A stretch of 64,000 bases of DNA from Streptomyces sp. NL15-2K (GTDB lineage Bacteria > Actinomycetota > Actinomycetes > Streptomycetales > Streptomycetaceae), in the NCBI RefSeq assembly GCF_030551255.1, contig NZ_CP130630.1:11841001-11905000 (forward strand), in the 5' to 3' direction. Positions within the stretch are counted from its first letter, which is position 1. Every line of letters begins with the position of its first letter. Under the pieces are notes generated by a model, which searched no databases, was not told where the DNA came from, and saw only the letters and a list, made by a program, of their open reading frames with translations. The translations under genes were made by a program, and so were the position numbers. Shown here one piece after another: positions 32,197 through 39,826 of the stretch.

Positions 32197-33525
32197 TCAG
32201 GCGCCGAACAGTTGGGTCCAGTACGTGCCCGCCCGACCGCCGCCCTCGAAGCCGATCCCTATGTGGGTGAAGTCAGGCTTGAGGATGTTGGCGCGGTGGC
32301 CCGGGCTGTTCATCCAGCCCTCCACCACCTCGGCGGGGGAGCGCTGGCCGCAGGCGATGTTCTCGCCGATCGAACGCCGCCCGCAGCCCGCTGCGGCCGC
32401 CCGGTCCCAGGGCTGTGAACCCTCCGGCGAGGTGTGGGAGTAGAAGGCCCGGGCCACCATGTCCGCGCTGTGCGCCTGCGCGGCCACGGTGAGCAGCGGA
32501 TCCACCGCCAGCGGACGCAGCCCAGCCCGGGCGCGCTCCCGGTTGGTGAGATCGACGACGTCGGCCTGCGTCCGCGCCAGACCGGCGGGGGTGAAGGGGC
32601 TCGCCCACAGCGCCGTCCAGTACGTGTCGCCGGACGGGCCGTCACCGGCGTACGCCAGACCGGCGTGGGTGAAGACCGGGTCGTGCAGGGTGCGGCGGGC
32701 CTGGTCCGTGCGCAGGCAGTAGGCGACGAACTCCGCGGGCGTGCGTGGTCCGGAGACCAGGTGCTCGCCGATGGTGAGGTACGCGTATCCGGTGGCGGTG
32801 ACACGCTGGTGGACGGAGACCCCGTCCGGGCCCTCGACGCCGAGGCGCCCCGCCGAGGCCATGGCGGAGGCGTGGGCGCGGGCCGCGGCGGTCAGACGGG
32901 AATCGAGGACGACCGGGGGTGAACCGGCCGCGGTACGAGCGGAGTTGACCAGGGCCAGGAAGCCGTCCGGATCGGGGGAGGGGAGGGGCGGGTTCGGGCT
33001 TGTCGGGCCTGTGGGGGACGTGGGGTGGGTCGGAGGCGTCGGCGTTTCGTCGACGACGTCGACCCCGAAGTCACGGGCGAGGCCCGCCAGTCCGTCGGCG
33101 TACCCCTGGCCCAGTGCTCGCAGCTTCCAGCCGTCGCCGCGCCGGTAGATCTCCGCGAGCAGCAGCACCGTCTCCTGCCGGGGCCGTGGCGGCGCGAACC
33201 GGGCCAGCGGCCGGCCGCCCGCACCGGTGACGTGGAGCGTGGGGGCGGCCAGGCGGCCCAGGGGAGTGGCGGGGTCGGCGGGGCTGACGACCACCGTGAC
33301 CCGGCTCGCTCCGGAGCGCAGCCTCGGCGGGTCGACGGTCAGGGTGTCGCCGTGCAGCCGGGCGCCCGGAGCGGCCGGCTGGTTGTAGAACACGAAGTCG
33401 TCGTCGCCCCGGACCTTGCCGCCGTCGTCCGTGATGAGCGCGGACACGTCGAACGGGCCGGGGACCCGGACGGTCACGGCACCGCCGGGGAGGGGCAGAT
33501 TGCCCCCGGGGACCAACTCGCTCAT
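32197..33525 (-). CDS. TerD-domain protein fused to two CAP/SCP domains
   Basis: The 442-aa protein begins with a TerD (tellurium-resistance) domain, residues 1-158: SELVPGGNLPLPGGAVTVRV, DDDFVFYNQPAAPG and LLLAEIYRRGDGWKLRALGQGYADGLAGLARDFGVDV. A Thr/Pro linker (160-185) leads to a first CAP-like domain (188-312: FLALVNSARTAAGSPPVVLDSRLTAAARAHA, IGEHL) and a second, better conserved CAP domain (322-442: LTNRERARAGLRPLAVDPLLTVAAQAHSADM, SHTSPEGSQPWDR, GENIACG, GWMNSPGHRANIL). There is no signal peptide, although CAP domains are normally extracellular and TerD cytoplasmic. TerD proteins bind calcium and have been linked to stress and phage defence. The ATG at 33525 starts SELVPGGN, the standard TerD start. 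It lies 75 bp upstream of AIM24. Confidence 0.9.
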   Translation of the reverse strand: MSELVPGGNLPLPGGAVTVRVPGPFDVSALITDDGGKVRGDDDFVFYNQPAAPGARLHGDTLTVDPPRLRSGASRVTVVVSPADPATPLGRLAAPTLHVTGAGGRPLARFAPPRPRQETVLLLAEIYRRGDGWKLRALGQGYADGLAGLARDFGVDVVDETPTPPTHPTSPTGPTSPNPPLPSPDPDGFLALVNSARTAAGSPPVVLDSRLTAAARAHASAMASAGRLGVEGPDGVSVHQRVTATGYAYLTIGEHLVSGPRTPAEFVAYCLRTDQARRTLHDPVFTHAGLAYAGDGPSGDTYWTALWASPFTPAGLARTQADVVDLTNRERARAGLRPLAVDPLLTVAAQAHSADMVARAFYSHTSPEGSQPWDRAAAAGCGRRSIGENIACGQRSPAEVVEGWMNSPGHRANILKPDFTHIGIGFEGGGRAGTYWTQLFGA

Positions 33526-33700
33526 CGTGCCGCCCTGATGTCGTCGTACGGGACCCCTGGGGGTCGTCCGGACAACGTGCACCCAGGCACGCGGGTTCCC
33601 GGCCGTTCTGTGGGAACACTACGAGTTCACCCGGCCGTCATCCCCTCCGGAGAGGATCACCCCACTGGTGAAAGGCGCGTACGAGTTCTGGGAGGCGAGG

Positions 33701-34933
33701 TTGCACACCACGACCGCCCGGTCGGCGCTCGCGTGCGCCGTGGTGGCCGTGCTGTTGGCGGCTTCCGCGTGCCGGTCCACGTCCGCCCCCCGGGCGTACG
33801 ACGTCCCCGAGGGCGTCGTCACCTGGGCAGCGAGCGCCGACCGCATGCACGACGCCACCGCCGACCGCGGTTACCGGCTCGTCGTGCACACCAGCGTCGC
33901 GGGCCATGACATGCGGATCCGGCTCTCCAACGCCTTCGGGAACCGGCCGGTGACCTTCGACAGCGTCTACGCCGGCCTCCAGAAGCGGGGCGCCGAACTG
34001 GTGCGGGGCAGCAACCGGCGGCTGACCTTCGACGGTTCGCCCTCCGTCACCGTCCCCGCCGGAGAGGTCGTACTGAGCGATCCGCTGCCCGGCAGCCTGC
34101 CCGCCGCGGCCAACCTGGTGATCAGCATCCACTCGCCCGACGCGACCGGACCGGCGACCGGCCACTGGATGGCCCTGCAGACCTCCTACGCCACACAGGG
34201 AGACCACACCGCCGAGGAGGGCGCGACCCACTGGACGCAGGCCATCGGCTCCTGGTTCTACCTCGACGCCGTCTCCGTCCGGGCGGCCGCGAGGACCGGC
34301 GCCGTCGTCACCCTCGGCGACTCCATCACGGACGGCTGGCAGTCGACCAGCGACCTCAACCGCCGCTGGCCCGACCATCTCGCCCGCCGCCTCCGACAGG
34401 CGGACACCCACGTCAAGGGCGTCGCCAACGAAGGGCTCGCAGGCAACAAGGTCCTCACCGACGGCCCCGGGGAGAGCGCCCTGAACCGGCTGGAGCGGGA
34501 CGTGCTCTCCCAGCCGGGTGTGCGCACCGTGTTCCTCTTCCAGGGCGTCAATGACATGAAGGCCTACCCCGGCGTCACCGCCGAGGACCTGATCGACGGC
34601 TACCGGGAGATCGTCGAGCGGGCGCACGCGGCCGGCAAGTGCGTCGTCGGGGCCACCGTCCTGCCCTTCAAGGGCTGGTCCGAATGGAACCCCGGTACCG
34701 CGGCCGTGCGCCAGGAGGTCAACGCCTTCATCAGGAACAGCGGGGAGTTCGACGCCGTCACCGACTTCGACCGCGTCCTGCGCAGCCCTCACGACCCCGA
34801 GCGGATCCTGCCCGCCTTCGACAGCGGCGACCATCTGCACCCCAATGACAAGGGGATGCGGGCGATGGCCGACGCCGTCGACCTGGAAAGCCTCGACTGC
34901 GCGGACCCGCCCGGCACCGCCGTGACGCCGTGA
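33701..34933 (+). CDS. secreted SGNH/GDSL hydrolase
   Basis: The 410-aa protein begins MHTTTARSALACAVVAVLLAASACRSTSAP, a signal peptide with a possible but imperfect lipobox at Cys24. An N-terminal beta domain (WAASADRMHD..., MRIRLSNAFGNRPVTFDSVYAGLQ) precedes the SGNH core: VVTLGDSITDGWQST (Ser), GLAGNKVLTDG, FLFQGVNDMKAYPG (Asn) and SGDHLHPNDKGMRAMAD (Asp, His). It acts outside the cell, probably as an esterase on plant or cell-wall polymers. TTG at 33701 is chosen because GGAGG sits five bases upstream and it gives a proper signal peptide; a GTG at 33668 is an alternative. The C-terminus runs into an 8-bp repeat. Confidence 0.85.
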   Translation: MHTTTARSALACAVVAVLLAASACRSTSAPRAYDVPEGVVTWAASADRMHDATADRGYRLVVHTSVAGHDMRIRLSNAFGNRPVTFDSVYAGLQKRGAELVRGSNRRLTFDGSPSVTVPAGEVVLSDPLPGSLPAAANLVISIHSPDATGPATGHWMALQTSYATQGDHTAEEGATHWTQAIGSWFYLDAVSVRAAARTGAVVTLGDSITDGWQSTSDLNRRWPDHLARRLRQADTHVKGVANEGLAGNKVLTDGPGESALNRLERDVLSQPGVRTVFLFQGVNDMKAYPGVTAEDLIDGYREIVERAHAAGKCVVGATVLPFKGWSEWNPGTAAVRQEVNAFIRNSGEFDAVTDFDRVLRSPHDPERILPAFDSGDHLHPNDKGMRAMADAVDLESLDCADPPGTAVTP

Positions 34934-34952
34934 CGCCGTGACGCCGTGACGC
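34921..34952. repeat. 8-bp tandem repeat (CGTGACGC, four copies) at the hydrolase stop codon
   Basis: CGTGACGC is repeated four times. The SGNH hydrolase reading frame ends inside the second unit (TGA at 34931-34933). The unit is not a multiple of three, so copy changes upstream of the stop could alter the last residues only. No gene function is implied beyond that. Confidence 0.8.
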
Positions 34953-34962
34953 GGGGAGTGGC

Positions 34963-37944
34963 TCAGGACGGTCCGCGGCCGGACGCGCTCGGCACCGGCG
35001 CGATCAGGCCCTCGCGGTAGGCGACGGCCACCGCCTCCGTACGGCTCGCCGCGCCCAGCTTGGCGAGGATGTTGGAGACGTGGACGCTCGCCGTCTTGCC
35101 GCTGATGAACAACTCCTCACCGATCTGCCGGTTGCTGCGGCCGAGGGCGAGGAGCCGCAGCACGTCCTGTTCGCGGGCAGTGAGGACCGTGGCCCGGGCA
35201 TCGGCGGCCGGGGAGTCCGCGAGGCGCCCGCGACGGATCAGGGCGTCCACCTGCTCCAGCAGCGGCGTGCTGCCGAGCCGGGTCGCCGTCTCCCGTGCCG
35301 CGCGGGCCTCGACAGCCGCCTCCTCGCGTCGCTCGGCCGCCAACAGGGCCTCGGCGTACCGGACTTGGCAGCGCGCCCGCTCGTACGCGTCGCCGAAGTC
35401 GAACGCGGCGACCGCCTTCGCCCAGGCCGCCGCGTCCGGCCCGGACACGGCCCGCGCCCACTCCGCCTCGGCGCGCGCCAGCCACGCCTCGCCCTCCGGG
35501 CCCTGCGGAGGGCTGTCCTCACCGCGCGCAGCCGTGGACCTGGCCAGTTCCACCAGCTCGGTCGCGGTGTCCGCCCACCGGCCGACACCGGCCTCGTCGC
35601 CCGTGCGGCGCAGCCCGGCGGCCGTGTCGGCGACCGCGGAGAGCGCGAGGGCGGCCAGCCGGACCGTGACGTCCGGAAGCGTGCCCGCGTCATCGGTGAG
35701 CGCCGCGACCGTGGACCGCATCCAGCGCACGGCCTCCTCCGGATCGCCCCGCAGTGCCGCCGCGTCGGTCAGTACGATGCCCGCGACCAGCGTGCATATC
35801 CAGTCGAACGGTCCCTCCAGCAGCGCCTGGGCACGGCCGACGGCCTCGAAGTCGCTCCGCGCGAGCGCCACGTACAGCGCCGGGCCGGTCGTGTACGCGC
35901 CGGCCGCGGGCAGCACCTCGGCGTCCGCGGCCGCCGCACGCAGGCACTCGTCCCAGCGGCCCAGCGTGTACAGCACCAGCAGCCGGACGTAGCGCATCTC
36001 CAGCGGATACAGCGAGGACAGCAGCCCCGCACGGCGGGCGCGGTCCAGCCCCTCGGTCAGCCAGGGCAGGCACGCGTCGAGGTCACCGGACTCGAAGCAG
36101 CCGATGGCGAGGTTGAACAGCGCGCGCAGCTCCACGGGCGCGTTGCCCGAACGCCGCGCGAGCTCCCGGGCCTCCCGCAGTCGCTCCCGCCCCTCCGCGG
36201 AACGGCGGCCGTCCCCTTCGAGGACGGCCAGCGAGATCAGCAGGTCGGCCCGGGCGTCGGTGACGTCCAGCTCTTCGGCGATGCTCAGGGCCTGCCGGGC
36301 GACTTCGAGCGCGGTCTCGAACTCTCCGACCTGACGTGCCGCCAGGACATGCGTGGCCGCCGCCCACACCCAGGTGGGCGACGGAGGTTGGGCGGGGATC
36401 ATGGCGAGCGCCTCGCTGCTGTAGGCGAAGGCGGCCGTCAGGTGGTCGACGCTCAGCAGGTTCCCGGCGAGCGTGTACCGGACCCGGGCGGCGAGTTCGG
36501 AGTCCGCGTCCTGGCCGACGCCCGCGAGCGCGGCACGGGTGAGGGAGACCGCCCGGTGCGTCTGCCCGGCGTGCGCGGCCGCCGCCGAGGCGCGCAGCGT
36601 GAGCGTCACCTGGTCGACGCCGTCCCCCGAGGGCCGGGCGGACGGCTCGACCGCCGACCACAGATCCAGGGCCGCTTCGAGATGCCGCAGCTCCTCGGCG
36701 GGCGCGCCGACGCGCCGGGCGTGGTCCGCTGCCTCCAGAGAGGCGGCGAGCGCCTCGGGCAGGTCATGGCTCTCCCGGGAGTGGTGGGCCCGCTCCGCCG
36801 CGCTCCCGGGCCGGCGGCCCCGCTCGGCGAGCAGGCGCGCGAACGCGCCGTGCAGCCTGGCCCGTTCACCGGGCAGCAGGTCGGCGTACACGGCCTCGCG
36901 GGCCAGGGCGTGCCGGAAGGCGTAGGTGTCCCCGTCGCCGGGGACGAGGAGCTGCCGTCCCACGGCCTCGCGCAGCGCCGACTCCAGCTCGTGCTCGGGG
37001 AGTCCTACGGCGTCCCGGAGCAAGTCGTGCTCGACGCGGCGCCCGGCGACCGCGGCCGTACGCAGCACTTGCTGGGTGGTGTCGGACAGCTGCTCGAAGC
37101 GGATGAGCAGGACGTCCGCGAGGCCGCTGGGCAGGCCCCCGGCGTCCGTCTCGGTGGCCGCGACCAGCTCTTCCGCGTAGAAGGCGTTGCCCTCGGCGCG
37201 CTCGACGATCCGCCGGACCGTGGTGTCCGGCAGCGGAGGGTCCTGAAGGGCCCGCACCAGCCGGGCCACCTCGGCGTCCGCCATGGGACGCAGCTCCAGC
37301 CGCTCCACGGCCGGCAGCCGCACCAGCTCGGCCAGCAGCGGACGCAGGGGGTGCCGGCGGTGCAGGTCGTCCGCGCGGTAGGAGGCGAGCACCGCCAGCC
37401 GGTGCGTGGGCGCACCGCCCGACGGCCGCTGGAGGACGCCCCGGCTGAGCAGGAACCGCAGCAGGTCCCGGGAGGACTGGTCGGCCCAGTGCAGGTCCTC
37501 CAGGACCAGCAGCAGGGGCGCGATGTCCGCGAGGTCGGCCAGCAGCCCGGCCACGCCCTCGAACAGCCGCAGCCGCCCGCCCGTGTCCCGCACGGCGTCC
37601 GTGCCGCCGCCCAGCAGGCGGTCCACCACCGGATGCGCGGCGAGGGCGTCCGCGAACCGCCCGTCGGAGGCGAGCATGCCCAGGACTTCTGTGAACGGCA
37701 GATACGGCAGCCCGACGTCACCGAGGTCGACGCAGTGCCCGGTGAGCACCGCCATCCCGGCCGCGGCAGCCCGGCCGGCGACCTCGTCCAGCATTCGCGT
37801 CTTGCCGACACCGGCGTCCCCGGCGACCAGCACGGCCCGGGCCTCGCCGCCCCTGGCGCGCTCCAGCACACCGGCGAGGCGGGCGAGTTCGTCCTCCCGG
37901 CCGATGAGCGGCATGGTGTTCGAGATCGGCGGCACGGGATCCAT
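34963..37944 (-). CDS. LAL-type LuxR family ATPase regulator
   Basis: The 993-aa protein is a large ATP-binding LuxR regulator. It has an AAA-type NTPase with Walker A AGDAGVGKTRM (42-51) and Walker B-like LLLVLEDLHWADQSS, then DLLRFLLSRG and an ARLVRALQD helix. A TPR-like middle region with Ala-rich helices covers about 330-900. A C-terminal LuxR HTH follows (LTAREQDVLRLLALGRSNRQIGEELFISGKTASVHVSNILAKLGAASRTEAVAVAYREGL). Such regulators activate secondary metabolism or sugar use in Streptomyces; no biosynthetic cluster is near, so the target is unknown. The ATG at 37944 (MDPVPPISNTMPLIGRE) is chosen over GTG codons just upstream; the site is weak. Confidence 0.92.
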   Translation of the reverse strand: MDPVPPISNTMPLIGREDELARLAGVLERARGGEARAVLVAGDAGVGKTRMLDEVAGRAAAAGMAVLTGHCVDLGDVGLPYLPFTEVLGMLASDGRFADALAAHPVVDRLLGGGTDAVRDTGGRLRLFEGVAGLLADLADIAPLLLVLEDLHWADQSSRDLLRFLLSRGVLQRPSGGAPTHRLAVLASYRADDLHRRHPLRPLLAELVRLPAVERLELRPMADAEVARLVRALQDPPLPDTTVRRIVERAEGNAFYAEELVAATETDAGGLPSGLADVLLIRFEQLSDTTQQVLRTAAVAGRRVEHDLLRDAVGLPEHELESALREAVGRQLLVPGDGDTYAFRHALAREAVYADLLPGERARLHGAFARLLAERGRRPGSAAERAHHSRESHDLPEALAASLEAADHARRVGAPAEELRHLEAALDLWSAVEPSARPSGDGVDQVTLTLRASAAAAHAGQTHRAVSLTRAALAGVGQDADSELAARVRYTLAGNLLSVDHLTAAFAYSSEALAMIPAQPPSPTWVWAAATHVLAARQVGEFETALEVARQALSIAEELDVTDARADLLISLAVLEGDGRRSAEGRERLREARELARRSGNAPVELRALFNLAIGCFESGDLDACLPWLTEGLDRARRAGLLSSLYPLEMRYVRLLVLYTLGRWDECLRAAAADAEVLPAAGAYTTGPALYVALARSDFEAVGRAQALLEGPFDWICTLVAGIVLTDAAALRGDPEEAVRWMRSTVAALTDDAGTLPDVTVRLAALALSAVADTAAGLRRTGDEAGVGRWADTATELVELARSTAARGEDSPPQGPEGEAWLARAEAEWARAVSGPDAAAWAKAVAAFDFGDAYERARCQVRYAEALLAAERREEAAVEARAARETATRLGSTPLLEQVDALIRRGRLADSPAADARATVLTAREQDVLRLLALGRSNRQIGEELFISGKTASVHVSNILAKLGAASRTEAVAVAYREGLIAPVPSASGRGPS

Positions 37945-38003
37945 CCTGGCACGGGACACTGACACAGCCGCCAGAGCACAGAAAGGCCCGAATTGTCAGG
38001 CGC

Positions 38004-38357
38004 TCACTGCTGCAACGCCCGAGCCCAATCCTCCGGCACCCGCCCCGCGGGGCCCGGCGTCGGCTGCTCCGCGGGATGGCTCACCGGCGGAGCCATGTCC
38101 GGCCCCGACTCGTACAGCTCATCCGTCTCGTAGTTCCAGAACCAGCTCTCGCCCGGCTCATAGCTCTGGACGAAGGGGTGCCCGGTGTCCCGGTAATGCC
38201 CCGTCGCATGCTTCGCGGGAGAACTGTCGCAGCAGCCGACGTGCCCGCACTGCGCGCAGCGCCGCAGATGGAACCACCATCCGCCGGCCGCGTCGCACTC
38301 CACGCAACCGTCCCCGCTCGGCGGAACGCTCGGATCTATTCCCTTGATGCCGGTCAT
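38004..38357 (-). CDS. UBP-type zinc finger protein
   Basis: The 117-aa protein contains a ZnF-UBP domain: GCVECDAAGGWWFHLRRCAQCGHVGCCDSSPAKHATGHYRDTGHPFVQSYEPGESWFWNYETDE. The metal ligands are C18, C21, C34, C37, C42 or C43, H50, H54 and H60. In eukaryotes this fold binds the C-terminal Gly-Gly of ubiquitin; bacterial single-domain versions have no established ligand. It is the third gene of an operon: its start overlaps the histidine kinase stop by 4 bp (ATGA-type overlap at 38354-38357), so it is translationally coupled. Role inferred: a small partner, perhaps a peptide-tail or redox sensor, of the kinase/oxidoreductase pair. Confidence 0.9.
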   Translation of the reverse strand: MTGIKGIDPSVPPSGDGCVECDAAGGWWFHLRRCAQCGHVGCCDSSPAKHATGHYRDTGHPFVQSYEPGESWFWNYETDELYESGPDMAPPVSHPAEQPTPGPAGRVPEDWARALQQ

Positions 38358-39826
38358 ACGGGCTCCTCAGAGGGTGCGTCGGGCTCCGTGTCGGGCTCCG
38401 CGGCCGTGAGCGGAAGGAGGACCTGGAAGCGCGTGTCGCCCGGCTCCGACTCGACCTGGAGGGTGCCGTGGTGCTTGTTGACGACGATCCGCCAGGAGAT
38501 GTCCAGGCCCAGCCCCGTGCCCTCGCCCACCGGCTTGGTGGTGAAGAACGGGTCGAAGATACGCCCGCGGATCTCCTTGGGGATGCCGGGCCCGGTGTCG
38601 CGGAACTCCACCAGCAGCCGGTCGTGGTCCAGGGCCGTCCGCACGGTCAACGTCCCTTCCCCGCCCGCGCTGTTGATGGCCTGCACCGCGTTGTCGACCA
38701 GGTTGGTCCACACCTGGTTGAGCTCCGCCGGGTACGCGGGGATCTTCGGGACCGTACGGTCGTACTCCTTGACGACCTTGATCCGCTGACCGATCTTGCC
38801 CGACAGCATCAGCAGTGTGCTGTCCAGGAGTTCGTGCACGTCGGCGTTCTGGAAGGGGGCCCGGTCGAGCTGGGAGTACTGCTTGGCGGCGTCGACCAGA
38901 TGGGAGATCCGGGTGGTGGAGTCATCGATCTCGTCCATCAACAGTTCGGTCTCGACCGTGTAGTTGAGCCACCCGATGGCGCTCGGCAGGAGCTCCTCGT
39001 CCACGGCCGCGGCGACCTGGTCCAGCCAGTCGATGTCGAGCCCGGCCTGTACGAAGGTGGGGGCGATCCGCCAGCCCTCGGGAATGTCGTGGTCGTCGAG
39101 CCAGCCGGTGAGCGCGTCCTCGCGGTCCGAGGCTTCCAGGGGGCTCAACGCGGGTGCCTTGGCGACGAGTTCGGCGGTGCGTTCCTGGATGTCGATGAGG
39201 TTCGCAAGGGTCTCCGGCGAGAACGAGCCCGCGGAGATCACCCGCAGCTTGTGCCGCATCTTGCCCACGCGTTCCCGCAAGGTCGCGGTGGCCCGTACGG
39301 CAGCCGCCGCGGGGTTGTTGAGCTCGTGCGTGAGACCGGCGGACAACGAGCCCAGGGCCAGCAGCCGTTCGCGCTGCCCGATGGCCCGCTGTGTGCTCTT
39401 CGCGCCGAAGAACAGTCCCTCCAGCAGATGCACCGCCATGGGGAACCATTCCCGCATGATGTTCGCGAAGGTGTCCGCGGGCAGCACGAAGAACCGCGTC
39501 GGCTCGGTGACGCGCATGGAGTTGTTGTACATCTGCGGCACCCGGTCACCCAGGTACGCCTGCATGGATCCCGCGTACACCCCGCGCTGGGAGGTCCGGC
39601 TGACCTCCACGTCGTCGCGGCCGACCCGGCGGGAGAGGACGACCGTGCCCTCGAGCAGGACGTAGAAGCAGGTGGCGTGCTCGCCCTCGGTGTAGACGGG
39701 GCCGGGCTCGAACTTCTCGATCCGCCCCTCGCTGCACAGGCGCCCCAGCTGCTCGGGGGACAGCTTCTCGAACAGGAACAGCGCCCCGATCTCCTGCGGG
39801 CTGCACGGCATGAGCTGCCCGCTCAC
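38354..39826 (-). CDS. histidine kinase with N-terminal cyclic-nucleotide-binding domain
   Basis: The 490-aa protein has a CNB (Crp-like) domain at residues 10-125 (LFLFEKLSPEQLGRLCSEGRIEKFEPGPVYTEGEHATCFYVLLEGTVVLSR, RGVYAGSMQAYLGDR). The HisKA domain is in 150-260 with phosphoacceptor His167 (LSAGLTHELNNPAAAAV). The C-terminal HATPase has the N-box NQVWTNLVDNAVQAINSAGG, FRDTGPGIP and the G2-box GEGTGLGLDIS. No transmembrane helix is present, so it is cytoplasmic. GTG at 39826 overlaps the previous stop (GTGA) with GGAG five bases upstream, giving tight coupling. The receiver domain of the upstream gene is the obvious phosphotransfer partner. The CNB lacks an evident cAMP Arg motif, so the ligand may be something else. 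Confidence 0.92.
   Translation of the reverse strand: MSGQLMPCSPQEIGALFLFEKLSPEQLGRLCSEGRIEKFEPGPVYTEGEHATCFYVLLEGTVVLSRRVGRDDVEVSRTSQRGVYAGSMQAYLGDRVPQMYNNSMRVTEPTRFFVLPADTFANIMREWFPMAVHLLEGLFFGAKSTQRAIGQRERLLALGSLSAGLTHELNNPAAAAVRATATLRERVGKMRHKLRVISAGSFSPETLANLIDIQERTAELVAKAPALSPLEASDREDALTGWLDDHDIPEGWRIAPTFVQAGLDIDWLDQVAAAVDEELLPSAIGWLNYTVETELLMDEIDDSTTRISHLVDAAKQYSQLDRAPFQNADVHELLDSTLLMLSGKIGQRIKVVKEYDRTVPKIPAYPAELNQVWTNLVDNAVQAINSAGGEGTLTVRTALDHDRLLVEFRDTGPGIPKEIRGRIFDPFFTTKPVGEGTGLGLDISWRIVVNKHHGTLQVESEPGDTRFQVLLPLTAAEPDTEPDAPSEEPV

Noticed and set aside
35080..37962. A 960-residue open frame antisense to the LuxR-family regulator
   Set aside because: It is an artefact of GC-rich codon bias; its translation is Arg/Gly/Gln-rich with no family motifs, whereas the minus-strand frame gives an intact LAL regulator.
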